15,484 nucleotides of DNA from Nitrospira sp. UBA5699. Its GTDB lineage: Bacteria > Nitrospirota > Nitrospiria > Nitrospirales > Nitrospiraceae. This document shows positions 1 through 7,358 of the stretch, one piece after another. The notes beneath the pieces were generated by a model. That model saw only the letters and a program-made list of their open reading frames with translations, was not told the DNA's origin and searched no databases. How positions within the stretch are numbered: position 1 is the stretch's first letter; each line of letters opens with the position of its first letter. The stretch covers positions 1,471-16,954 of the forward strand of contig DIHJ01000095.1 in assembly GCA_002420105.1 (NCBI GenBank), read 5' to 3'. The position numbers and the translations under genes were made by a program.

Positions 1-957
1 GCCGGCGGCGAAGGGACGCGCGTCAGTTCCTTCGTGCAGCGATGGCTCGGCAAGCAGCGCCCCAAGCAGTTTTGCACCTTTGTCGGGACACGATCTCTGC
101 TCCAACATACCTTGGACCGGGCGGCGCGCCTCGCGCCGGCGGAGCAGTCCGTCCTCGTCGTCGCGCAGACCCATCGGGAGGAGGCCATGGCGCAGCTGGA
201 TGGACGCGGGGTCGGAACTCTGGTGTTTCAACCGGCCAACCGGGATACGGCGGCCGGGGTGTTTCTGCCGTTGACCTATATCCGCGCACGATCTCCTCAC
301 GCGACCGTGGTCGTCTATCCGTCCGACCACTTTGTGTACCCGGAGGAGCGGTTTCTGGACACCGTACGTGACGCGGTCCTGGCTGCCGAGCGGCTGCATG
401 ATCGTATCGTCTTGCTTGGCGTGGCGCCGGACCGGCTCGAATTGGATTACGGCTGGATTCTCCCGGGCGCACGGCTCGTTCATCCTGGAAAGAGGCCGGT
501 CAAGAATGTCCGGAGATTCTTGGAGAAACCGACGGCGCAACAGGCCGACGAAGCCCTGTCGAGCGATGCGCTCTGGAACACGATGGTGATGACCGCCAAG
601 ATCGACACTCTCTGGCAACTGGGTCGGCTGTGTTTCCCCGATCTCATGGAGCGGTTCGAACGACTCGGGCGGGCTATCGGCACGCAGGAAGAGGCTCGGG
701 TCATGGAGGCGATTTACCTCGATATGCCGGTCAGGAACTTTTCGTCCGATCTCCTCCAGCAAGTGCCGGATCGTGTGGCGGTGACTGAGCTCACGAATGC
801 GCTCTGGAGCGATTGGGGCAGGCCGGAACGCATCGCCGACGCGCTGCGCCGGATCGATCGCACCCCGGCGTTTCCATTGAAAGCCCTCGGCAGTCCGTTT
901 GCGCCGATTCTCGATGACAAGAGCCCCCTCTCTGCGAGGGTCTGCGAACCTGGTTGA
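1..957 (+). CDS. Sugar-1-phosphate nucleotidyltransferase, mannose-1-phosphate guanylyltransferase-like (5' end outside window)
   Basis: The reading frame is open from base 1, so the start codon lies upstream; 318 residues are visible. The first residues AGGEGTR match the glycine-rich nucleotide-binding signature of sugar nucleotidyltransferases (usually LAGGEGTRL), and RPKQF at about residues 20-24 matches the PKQF motif of mannose-1-phosphate guanylyltransferases. PSDHF (about 107-111), a DYGWI segment, FLEKPTA (a V/L-E-K-P motif that binds the sugar phosphate) and a WNT(M/F)VM segment follow in the family's order. The family makes an NDP-sugar plus pyrophosphate from a sugar 1-phosphate and an NTP, in the cytoplasm, for glycans or polysaccharide. 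A GTG at 34 gives an apparent full ORF, but that start would remove the catalytic GGEGTR loop, so I reject it. Substrate (mannose with GTP, or another sugar) is not settled by sequence. It is separated by 173 bp from the next gene and probably belongs to an upstream unit. Confidence 0.85.
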   Translation, partial: AGGEGTRVSSFVQRWLGKQRPKQFCTFVGTRSLLQHTLDRAARLAPAEQSVLVVAQTHREEAMAQLDGRGVGTLVFQPANRDTAAGVFLPLTYIRARSPHATVVVYPSDHFVYPEERFLDTVRDAVLAAERLHDRIVLLGVAPDRLELDYGWILPGARLVHPGKRPVKNVRRFLEKPTAQQADEALSSDALWNTMVMTAKIDTLWQLGRLCFPDLMERFERLGRAIGTQEEARVMEAIYLDMPVRNFSSDLLQQVPDRVAVTELTNALWSDWGRPERIADALRRIDRTPAFPLKALGSPFAPILDDKSPLSARVCEPG

Positions 958-1130
958 TTCAGGAGAGGTCCGAGCCTGTTCTACCTGAGGAGACGAATGC
1001 CAAGCGTCTTGTCGGGAACCTCGATTCAATTTCCCGGCAGTGTGAGGTGCCTTACAGCCGCGAGGTTGAGACAACTGTTAGAAGGTGATCGAACCTGGGC
1101 AAGTCGAAGCCCTTAACCAAAGGAGGGGAC

Positions 1131-1322
1131 ATGGGGAAGGAAAAGAAAAACCACGCGGCCAAGAAAGGCAACACGCTTGGGACGGACTCCGATGCGGCTC
1201 AAGAGGAAATTCGCGTCCTGGCCTATCAGCTTTTTTGCGAGTGCGGCTGTGAACATGGGCATCATGTGGACCATTGGTTGGAAGCAGAACGGCGGGTGCT
1301 CGGCCCGAAGAGCGGACGATGA
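1131..1322 (+). CDS. Small DUF2934-family protein with Cys/His cluster
   Basis: This 63-residue protein has a very strong Shine-Dalgarno (AAAGGAGGGG, ending 2-3 nt before ATG at 1131). The N-terminal third is Lys-rich (MGKEKKNHAAKKG). The rest fits the short DUF2934 pattern: an (I/V)RxLAYQL helix followed by GxxHGHHxxHWLEAER. No function is established for the family. Unusually, where relatives I recall have residues like ERGG, this one has CECGC (residues 37-41), followed by EHGHHVDH, giving three Cys and four His within about 15 residues. That could bind a metal, but this is inference. It is read towards the minus-strand Crp-family gene, with 54 bp between the two stop codons and no clear terminator there. 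It could be monocistronic: 173 bp separate it from the nucleotidyltransferase. Confidence 0.75.
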   Translation: MGKEKKNHAAKKGNTLGTDSDAAQEEIRVLAYQLFCECGCEHGHHVDHWLEAERRVLGPKSGR

Positions 1323-1376
1323 GAATCGTCCGTCACCGAAGCCGTGATCCTGCATGAGGCAAATCTTGCGGGTGGA

Positions 1377-2078
1377 TTATGAGGCCATATGAGACAGACG
1401 GTCCATGTTCACAATCGTGATCGATCGGCCCTCGCTCCGGAGAAGGCCTTGGTCGCGCATTTGACCCAGCGCGGTACTGACCGTCTCACGACTGCAGCCG
1501 ATGAGGCTGGCGATCTCTTGGTGAGTCAGCTTCACGCGGAGGCGAACGCCGCCATGGTCAGGGATCCCGTCGGTCTGGCCGAGTTCCACAAGAAGGTGAG
1601 CCAACCGAGCGGGGACATTCCGAAAGATCAAATCGACAACCCTCCTGCGGATCTTTCGGAGCCGGTTGCCGACCAGCTTGGTGAGCCTGAAGGTCAGGTC
1701 CTGATGCTTACGCAGGTAGCGCTCGAAATCTTCTCGGCTGATGGCGCAGATCAGGACGTCGCCCAATGCCTCGGCATAGGTGTCATGCGGCGCGTGGTTC
1801 AGCATCTCCGCTTCACCGAAGATTTCTCCGGGCGTCAGGATTTCAAAGATGACCTCGCGGCCGTCGGCGATGGTCCCGGCGATTTTAACTTGCCCCTTCT
1901 TGAGAAGATACACCGTATTGCTTGGGTCTCCAGGCAAAAAGATTCTCTGCCGTTGTCCGACTTCCTGCATGCGGGTGATCCGATCGATTTCTTGAAGTTC
2001 CGTTTCGCTGAAGCATGAAAAGAGGTTGATGTGTTTGAGGTACCAGAGTTTGTTTGCTTTAGGTGTGAGCTGGTTCAT
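1377..2078 (-). CDS. Crp/Fnr-family transcriptional regulator
   Basis: This 233-residue protein has an N-terminal cyclic-nucleotide-binding-type beta-roll (about residues 18-130) with VYLLKKGQVKI and a PGEIFGEAEML segment. A dimerisation helix follows (about 128-155), then a winged helix-turn-helix at about 184-215 (LTHQEIASLIGCSRETVSTAL). The recognition helix SRETV is like that of E. coli CRP, but the position of CRP Arg185 is Thr here. The phosphate-binding cassette is degenerate: after FGE the usual R-S pair is replaced by PHDTYAEA, so cAMP binding is doubtful. It lacks the N-terminal Cys cluster of FNR, so it is not an obvious oxygen sensor. I chose ATG at 2078 (MNQLTPKANKLW) because family homology starts soon after; an in-frame start at 2120 adds 14 residues, and neither has a strong ribosome site. 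It is divergent from tkt, so it is a candidate regulator of that operon, which is inference. Confidence 0.9.
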   Translation of the reverse strand: MNQLTPKANKLWYLKHINLFSCFSETELQEIDRITRMQEVGQRQRIFLPGDPSNTVYLLKKGQVKIAGTIADGREVIFEILTPGEIFGEAEMLNHAPHDTYAEALGDVLICAISREDFERYLRKHQDLTFRLTKLVGNRLRKIRRRVVDLIFRNVPARLAHLLVELGQTDGIPDHGGVRLRVKLTHQEIASLIGCSRETVSTALGQMRDQGLLRSEGRSITIVNMDRLSHMAS

Positions 2079-2187
2079 CGTCGCCCCGCGTGGAGTGAAT
2101 TTAAACGCGCCAGCATACATCGGGCAGGGACACGGAGTAAATCCGGAGTGATGTAGTCTGCGGGCTGCCCCGGCGCAGCAACTTCCC

Positions 2188-2216
2188 TTTACAAGTGTTG
2201 CGGGAAGGCCTGAAAT
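2188..2216 (+). promoter_or_regulatory. Candidate sigma-70-type promoter of the tkt operon
   Basis: TTTACA (2188-2193) matches five of six consensus -35 bases. It is followed after exactly 17 nt by TGAAAT (2211-2216), which matches four of six -10 bases. This would start transcription near 2223 and leave a leader of about 60 nt before the tkt GTG. The site lies in the intergenic region shared with the divergent Crp-family gene. It is a visual match only, and consensus matches of this quality also occur by chance. Confidence 0.35.
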
Positions 2217-2251
2217 TCAGCGCAGACAGCCAGGGCTCCATGTCCGATCGA

Positions 2252-2261
2252 GATGATCATC
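2252..2261. promoter_or_regulatory. Perfect 10-bp palindrome in the tkt leader
   Basis: GATGATCATC is a perfect palindrome lying 23 bp upstream of the tkt start codon. A second palindrome, CGATCG, sits at 2245-2250. Position and symmetry would suit a dimeric repressor site downstream of the candidate promoter. It does not resemble the CRP (TGTGA-N6-TCACA) or FNR (TTGAT-N4-ATCAA) consensus, and short palindromes like this are not rare. Confidence 0.2.
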
Positions 2262-2272
2262 AGAATCTACAC

Positions 2273-2278
2273 AGGAGG
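2273..2278 (+). promoter_or_regulatory. Ribosome binding site that fixes the tkt start at GTG 2285
   Basis: A perfect AGGAGG ends 6 nt before the GTG at 2285. The frame is open further upstream to a GTG at 2195, but the extra 30 residues there (with DRDDHQNLHRRRS) have no relation to transketolase, and no comparable ribosome site precedes them. The start at 2285 is therefore preferred. Confidence 0.8.
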
Positions 2279-2284
2279 CGCTCA

Positions 2285-4366
2285 GTGACTCATACCACAG
2301 CACTCGATCAACAATGCATCGACACGATCCGCACCCTGTCGATGGATGCCGTTCAAGCCGCGAACTCCGGCCATCCCGGCACGGCGATGGCCATGGCGCC
2401 GGTCGTGTACTGTCTGTGGCAGCACTTCCTGCGATTCGATCCCGACGATCCGATTTGGCCCAATCGGGACCGGTTCGTGCTCTCGATCGGGCACGCCTCC
2501 ATGCTGCTCTATTCCATGCTGCACCTGTGCGGCGTGAAGGCGGTGAATCCGGCTTATGAAACGGTAGGCGAACTCTCGGTCAAGCTGGACGACATCAAGA
2601 AGTTCCGCCAACTGGACAGCAAGTGTCCCGGCCATCCGGAGTATCGCTGGACATCCGGCGTCGAAACGACGACCGGTCCACTGGGCCAAGGCGTCGCTAC
2701 CAGCATAGGCATGGCTATGGCGAGCCGCTGGATGGGCGCGTATTTCAATCGTCCTGATTTTCACATGATCGATTACGACGTCTATGCCCTGTGCGGCGAC
2801 GGCTGCATGATGGAGGGAGTTTCGGGCGAGGCGGCGTCGTTGGCCGGGCATCTCAAACTCTCCAATCTCTGTTGGATCTACGACAGCAACAAGATCACGA
2901 TCGAAGGGCGCACGGACCTGGCCTTCACGGAAGATGTGGCGACCCGCTTCCTTGCTTACGACTGGAACGTGACGCGGGTCAGCGATGCCAACGATCTGGC
3001 GACCCTCACCAGGGCCTTGACCGTCTTTCGTTACTGCAAAGACCGGCCGACCTTAATCATCGTCGATAGCCATATCGGCTACGGCGCCCCGCATAAGCAG
3101 GACAGCAGCGCGGCGCACGGAGAGCCGTTGGGCGAAGAAGAAATCAAGCTGGCAAAACGCGGGTACGGGTGGCCGGAAGAGGCGAAGTTCTGCATCCCAA
3201 CCGGCGTGCCCGAACATTTTCAGCGCATCATGGGCGCGCGCGGCCGAGCCGCGCGCGAACAATGGATGGCTCGATTCACGGCGTACACGTTGCAGTTTCC
3301 CGAATTGGCCGACGCGCTGTATCGGATGCAGCACCGGCAACTGCCGGACGGCTGGGACCAGGATCTCCCGATCTTTCCAGCAGACCAAAAGGGCGTGGCA
3401 GGACGCGATGCCTCAGCGCAGGTCTTGAACGCCGTGGCGCGTCGAGTGCCCTGGCTCATCGGAGGTTCGGCGGACCTCACACCCTCTACCAAGACGCGGC
3501 TCACCCTCGAAGGCGCCGGCGATTTTTCCCCGGCCGACTACGGCGGACGCAACCTGCACTTCGGCGTGCGCGAACATGCCATGGGCGCGATCTTGAACGG
3601 GCTGTCCCTCTCGAAGGTACGGGCCTTCGGGTCCGGCTTCTTAATCTTCAGCGACTATGCGAAGCCGGCAATCAGATTGAGCGCGATCATGGAGATTCCC
3701 GCCATTCATATCTTCACGCACGACTCAATCGGCGTGGGGGAAGATGGGCCTACCCATCAGCCGATCGAACAATTGGCTGCTCTGCGGGCGATCCCCGGTC
3801 TTCTGGTTATTCGGCCGGCGGATGCCAACGAGGTGACGGAGGCCTGGCGCGTGATCATGCGGCTCCACCATCAGCCGGCGGTGCTCGTGCTCAGCCGACA
3901 GACGCTCCCGACGCTGGACCGAACGACCTACGCCTCGGCCTCCGGCTTGGAAAAGGGCGCCTACGTGCTCGCCGACGCGCCAGGTGGAACGCCGGAAATC
4001 TTGTTGCTCGCGACCGGCAGCGAGGTGTCGCTCTGTGTCGCCGCCTACGAGCGACTCATTGCCGAAGGCATCCAATCCCGCGTGGTGAGTATGCCCTCGT
4101 GGGAACTCTTCGAGCGGCAGAGCCAGGCCTATCGAGACCAGGTGCTGCCTCCGCAGGTCACGGCTCGCATTTCCGTTGAGCAAGCCGCGACGACCGGCTG
4201 GGACCGCTATGTTGGCTTGGCAGGAACGAGCATCGGGATGAACACCTTCGGTGCGTCGGCCCCCCTGAAAGCATTGCAGAAGAAATTCGGATTTACACCG
4301 GAACGGGTGATCGCGGCGGTCCAAGAAATCCTGGCACACACGAGAACCAGCAACGAACACCATTGA
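2285..4366 (+). CDS. tkt: Transketolase
   Basis: This is a cytoplasmic thiamine-diphosphate enzyme that moves two-carbon ketol units between sugar phosphates in the pentose phosphate and Calvin-type cycles. At 693 residues from the GTG start it is the normal length (about 660-690). N-terminal PP domain: NSGHPG with His30, TTTGPLGQG, and the cofactor-binding GDGCMMEG (171-178). Pyrimidine domain: FGVREHAMGAI with the catalytic Glu430 that activates the cofactor, and the loop DSIGVGEDGPTHQP. C-terminal domain: LATGSEVSL. All the key residues I would look for are present. It is first in the seven-gene run; only 13 bp separate its stop from the tal-pgi start, implying co-transcription. The product would interconvert pentoses made by zwf and gnd downstream. 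Confidence 0.97.
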   Translation: MTHTTALDQQCIDTIRTLSMDAVQAANSGHPGTAMAMAPVVYCLWQHFLRFDPDDPIWPNRDRFVLSIGHASMLLYSMLHLCGVKAVNPAYETVGELSVKLDDIKKFRQLDSKCPGHPEYRWTSGVETTTGPLGQGVATSIGMAMASRWMGAYFNRPDFHMIDYDVYALCGDGCMMEGVSGEAASLAGHLKLSNLCWIYDSNKITIEGRTDLAFTEDVATRFLAYDWNVTRVSDANDLATLTRALTVFRYCKDRPTLIIVDSHIGYGAPHKQDSSAAHGEPLGEEEIKLAKRGYGWPEEAKFCIPTGVPEHFQRIMGARGRAAREQWMARFTAYTLQFPELADALYRMQHRQLPDGWDQDLPIFPADQKGVAGRDASAQVLNAVARRVPWLIGGSADLTPSTKTRLTLEGAGDFSPADYGGRNLHFGVREHAMGAILNGLSLSKVRAFGSGFLIFSDYAKPAIRLSAIMEIPAIHIFTHDSIGVGEDGPTHQPIEQLAALRAIPGLLVIRPADANEVTEAWRVIMRLHHQPAVLVLSRQTLPTLDRTTYASASGLEKGAYVLADAPGGTPEILLLATGSEVSLCVAAYERLIAEGIQSRVVSMPSWELFERQSQAYRDQVLPPQVTARISVEQAATTGWDRYVGLAGTSIGMNTFGASAPLKALQKKFGFTPERVIAAVQEILAHTRTSNEHH

Positions 4367-4379
4367 AGGAGACGATCTG

Positions 4380-7259
4380 ATGAAACCGTCACAGACCAAC
4401 GTCATGAATCCGGTGCGCGCGCTCCAGACATTCGGGCAATCCGTCTGGCTCGATTACATCAGGCGAAGTCTGATCGCCAGTGGGGAATTGCAACGATGGA
4501 TCGATGACGATGGATTGCGCGGCATGACCTCGAACCCCGCCATCTTCGAGAAAGCCATGACCGGCAGCACCGACTACAAGCAGGCGTTGCAGGCACTCGG
4601 TCGAAGGCCGGACTTGGACGCGAAGGGACGCTACGAGCAGTTGGCCATCGAGGATATTCAAGCCGCGGCCGATCTGCTGCAGCCGGTCTATGCCAAGACG
4701 AAGCGGCGCGACGGCTATGTGAGCCTGGAGGTGTCCCCTCATCTGGCCCGCGATACGCGAGGCACGCTCGACGAGGCGAAGCGCCTGTGGGACGCCGTCG
4801 GGCGCGACAATCTGATGATCAAAGTGCCGGCCACCGCGGAAGGGATCCCCGCCATCGTGCAACTGATCAGTAAGGGAATCAATGTCAACGTGACCCTCCT
4901 TTTTGCGCAGGAGACCTACGAGCAGGTCGCTGAGGCCTACCTCACGGGCTTGGAACAGTTGCTGGCGCATGGCGGTGACGTAGGACACGTGGCCAGCGTG
5001 GCCAGTTTTTTCGTCAGTCGTATCGATACGGCGGTGGACGCGGCACTGGCCGCCCGTCTCAAAACGTCTACGAACGAGACGGAGCGGGCGTTGCTCAGGG
5101 GCCTCCAAGGAACCGTGGCGATCGCGAATGCCAAGCTCGCCTATCAACGATACAAGAGGCTGTTCTCCGGTCCGCGCTGGACGGCGCTGGCCAGGCGCGG
5201 AGCGATGACCCAACGGCTGCTCTGGGCCAGTACCGGCACGAAAAACCCCGCTTATCGCGACGTGATGTATGTGGAGGCATTGATCGGCCCCGAAACGGTC
5301 AACACAATTCCCCCTGCGACGTTCGAGGCCTTTCGTGACCACGGTCGCCCACAAAGCCGGCTCACTGAAGGGATTGAGCAGGCGAAGGAGACAATGCGGT
5401 CGCTTGAACGAGCGGGATTCTCGATGAAGGAGATCACCGACCGGCTGTTGAGTGAGGGGTTACAGCTGTTCAGTGACGCCTTCGACAAGCTCCTTGTCGC
5501 CGTGGAGTGCCACTGTAAGACGGATACATCTTCCAGCATGACGAGATACTCCTACACCTTGCCAGCATCTCTAACTGCCGCCGTGCGATCCACTCTTCAG
5601 GAATGGCGCGACGGCAACAAGGTGCGACGGCTGTGGTCACGAGATCCGTCTCTCTGGACCGGGAAAGACGAAGGCCAATGGCTCGGTTGGCTGGGTGTGA
5701 CCGAAGACCAATCGGCGCATGGCCGACACTTCACCGACCTCGCCGAAGCAGTCCGACACGGAGTATTCTCTCATGCGGTGGTCTTGGGAATGGGCGGATC
5801 GAGTCTTTGCCCCGATGTGTTGAGGGCGACGTTCGGAAGGCAAGAGGGCTATCCGGAACTCCATGTGCTCGATTCGACCGATCCTGCTCAGATCCGATCG
5901 GTCGAACACAAGGTGAACCTGGCGACGACCCTGTTCATCGTGTCGAGCAAGTCCGGGAGCACGCTCGAGCCGAATATTTTCAAGCAATATTTCTTTGACT
6001 TGGTTCAGCGCCAAGTTGGGGCAAAAGAGGCAGCCAGACGGTTCATCGCCATCACCGACCCCGGTTCGACGTTACAGCAGGCGGCCGAGGCGGCTGGTTT
6101 TCGCCATATCTTTTTCGGGCTTCCCAGTATCGGAGGCCGCTATTCCGCCCTGTCGAATTTTGGGATGGTGCCGGCCGCTGCCATGGGCATCGATGTGCCC
6201 AGGTTTCTCGACCGGGCCGACTCGATGGTGCAGGCCTGCTCCGCCTGTGTGCCGGTCGAAGAGAATCCCGGCCTGGTGCTCGGCACCATCCTGGGTCTGC
6301 TCGCCAATCATGGCCGCAACAAAGTCACGATCATTGCGTCGCCCGGCCTGGCTGAATTGGGCGCTTGGCTCGAACAGCTCTTGGCCGAATCGACCGGCAA
6401 AGGGGGCAAAGGCATCATTCCCGTCGATCACGAAGCAGTCGGGGCTCCGGGCGTCTATGGAGCCGACCGACTGTTCGTCTACATCCGGCTGCAGTCCGGG
6501 CCCGACAAAAGTCAGGACGATGCCGTCGCCAAGCTTGAGCAAGTCGGACAGCCGGTCGTCCGCATCTCGGTGGCCGACGTCTATGATCTGGGCCAGGAGT
6601 TCTTCCGCTGGGAATTCGCCACGGCAGTCGCGGGAGCCATTATGGGAGTCAACCCGTTCAACCAGCCGGATGTGGAAGCCAGCAAAGTTGCGACCAAACA
6701 GTTGACGGCCGAGTACGAACGAACCGGGGCGCTTCCGCCGGAGTCTTCGATCGCGGAAGAGCAAGGAATCAGACTCTATGCCGAGCCGCCCTATGTCGAG
6801 ACACTCAGGGCCGTGGCGGGCAAATCTCCGTCGCTGACGAATTATCTGAGGGCCCATCTGGATCAACTGGCTGCGGGCGATTACTTCGCGCTGCTGGCCT
6901 ATATCAACATGAACCAGGCGCATGACGCACGGCTCCAAGCCATCCGTCATGCTGTGCGAGACAAGACTCATGCGGCGACGTGCCTGGGGTATGGGCCTCG
7001 TTTCCTCCACTCCACGGGCCAGGCCTATAAGGGCGGCCCCAACAGCGGCGTCTTTCTCCAGCTCACCTGCGAGGATGCCGCAGACTTGCCCGTGCCGGGG
7101 CAGCGCTATACGTTTGGCATCGTCAAGGCGGCGCAGGCGCGCGGAGATTTTCAGGTCCTGGCGGAGCGAGGCCGGCGGCTGTTGCGGGTGCATCTGGATT
7201 CCGATGTGCCGGCGGGACTGGCAACTCTCAAGGCGGCCATGGCGCAGGCGTTGGCATGA
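4380..7259 (+). CDS. tal-pgi: Bifunctional transaldolase / glucose-6-phosphate isomerase fusion
   Basis: This is a single 959-residue reading frame with two enzymes. Residues about 10-375 are transaldolase: MTSNPAIFEKAM (49-60), VSLEVSPHLA, the Schiff-base lysine Lys148 in NLMIKVPAT, NVNVTLLF, VASVASFFVSRID, and STGTKNPAY. Residues about 390-959 are phosphoglucose isomerase of a compact bacterial type: GMGGSSL (470-476), SSKSGSTLEPN (522-532, sugar-phosphate loop), GRYSALS (586-592), catalytic-type Glu670 in AESTGKGGKG, and HSTGQAYKGGPNSG (877-890) with Lys884. No frameshift is seen at the join, so it is a true fusion, a known arrangement in some bacteria. Transaldolase moves a dihydroxyacetone unit from sedoheptulose 7-phosphate; Pgi interconverts fructose and glucose 6-phosphates, so the fusion returns recycled carbon to the Zwf substrate. 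AAGGAG at 4366-4371 overlaps the tkt stop. A second in-frame ATG at 4404 is a possible alternative start. Confidence 0.96.
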   Translation: MKPSQTNVMNPVRALQTFGQSVWLDYIRRSLIASGELQRWIDDDGLRGMTSNPAIFEKAMTGSTDYKQALQALGRRPDLDAKGRYEQLAIEDIQAAADLLQPVYAKTKRRDGYVSLEVSPHLARDTRGTLDEAKRLWDAVGRDNLMIKVPATAEGIPAIVQLISKGINVNVTLLFAQETYEQVAEAYLTGLEQLLAHGGDVGHVASVASFFVSRIDTAVDAALAARLKTSTNETERALLRGLQGTVAIANAKLAYQRYKRLFSGPRWTALARRGAMTQRLLWASTGTKNPAYRDVMYVEALIGPETVNTIPPATFEAFRDHGRPQSRLTEGIEQAKETMRSLERAGFSMKEITDRLLSEGLQLFSDAFDKLLVAVECHCKTDTSSSMTRYSYTLPASLTAAVRSTLQEWRDGNKVRRLWSRDPSLWTGKDEGQWLGWLGVTEDQSAHGRHFTDLAEAVRHGVFSHAVVLGMGGSSLCPDVLRATFGRQEGYPELHVLDSTDPAQIRSVEHKVNLATTLFIVSSKSGSTLEPNIFKQYFFDLVQRQVGAKEAARRFIAITDPGSTLQQAAEAAGFRHIFFGLPSIGGRYSALSNFGMVPAAAMGIDVPRFLDRADSMVQACSACVPVEENPGLVLGTILGLLANHGRNKVTIIASPGLAELGAWLEQLLAESTGKGGKGIIPVDHEAVGAPGVYGADRLFVYIRLQSGPDKSQDDAVAKLEQVGQPVVRISVADVYDLGQEFFRWEFATAVAGAIMGVNPFNQPDVEASKVATKQLTAEYERTGALPPESSIAEEQGIRLYAEPPYVETLRAVAGKSPSLTNYLRAHLDQLAAGDYFALLAYINMNQAHDARLQAIRHAVRDKTHAATCLGYGPRFLHSTGQAYKGGPNSGVFLQLTCEDAADLPVPGQRYTFGIVKAAQARGDFQVLAERGRRLLRVHLDSDVPAGLATLKAAMAQALA

Positions 7260-7358
7260 GGATTTGCTGATCCGTACCCCATCGGCGAGCGGGAGCCTTG
7301 TGCTGCGATGCTGCGAAACCACGACAATGTATGGCTCGCTTGATTCAGTCTTGAGGAA

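Noticed and set aside
34..957. GTG at 34 as the true start of the nucleotidyltransferase
   Set aside because: The frame is open to base 1 and the upstream residues AGGEGTR are the family's catalytic loop, so the gene begins before the window.
1323..1376. Bidirectional terminator between the DUF2934 gene and the Crp-family gene
   Set aside because: Only a direct ATGAGGC repeat is visible; there is no stable stem with a T-run on either strand.
2195..2284. N-terminal extension of transketolase from GTG 2195
   Set aside because: The extra residues have no family counterpart, while AGGAGG sits 6 nt before GTG 2285.
2079..2284. CRP or FNR consensus site between the regulator and tkt
   Set aside because: I looked for TGTGA-N6-TCACA and TTGAT-N4-ATCAA and found no acceptable match.
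3169..4179. Plus-strand 336-codon frame inside tkt
   Set aside because: Arg-rich alternative frame of a clear transketolase; typical out-of-frame composition.
6072..7322. Minus-strand frame of 416 codons opposite tal-pgi
   Set aside because: Antisense shadow of the isomerase domain, with no recognisable motifs.
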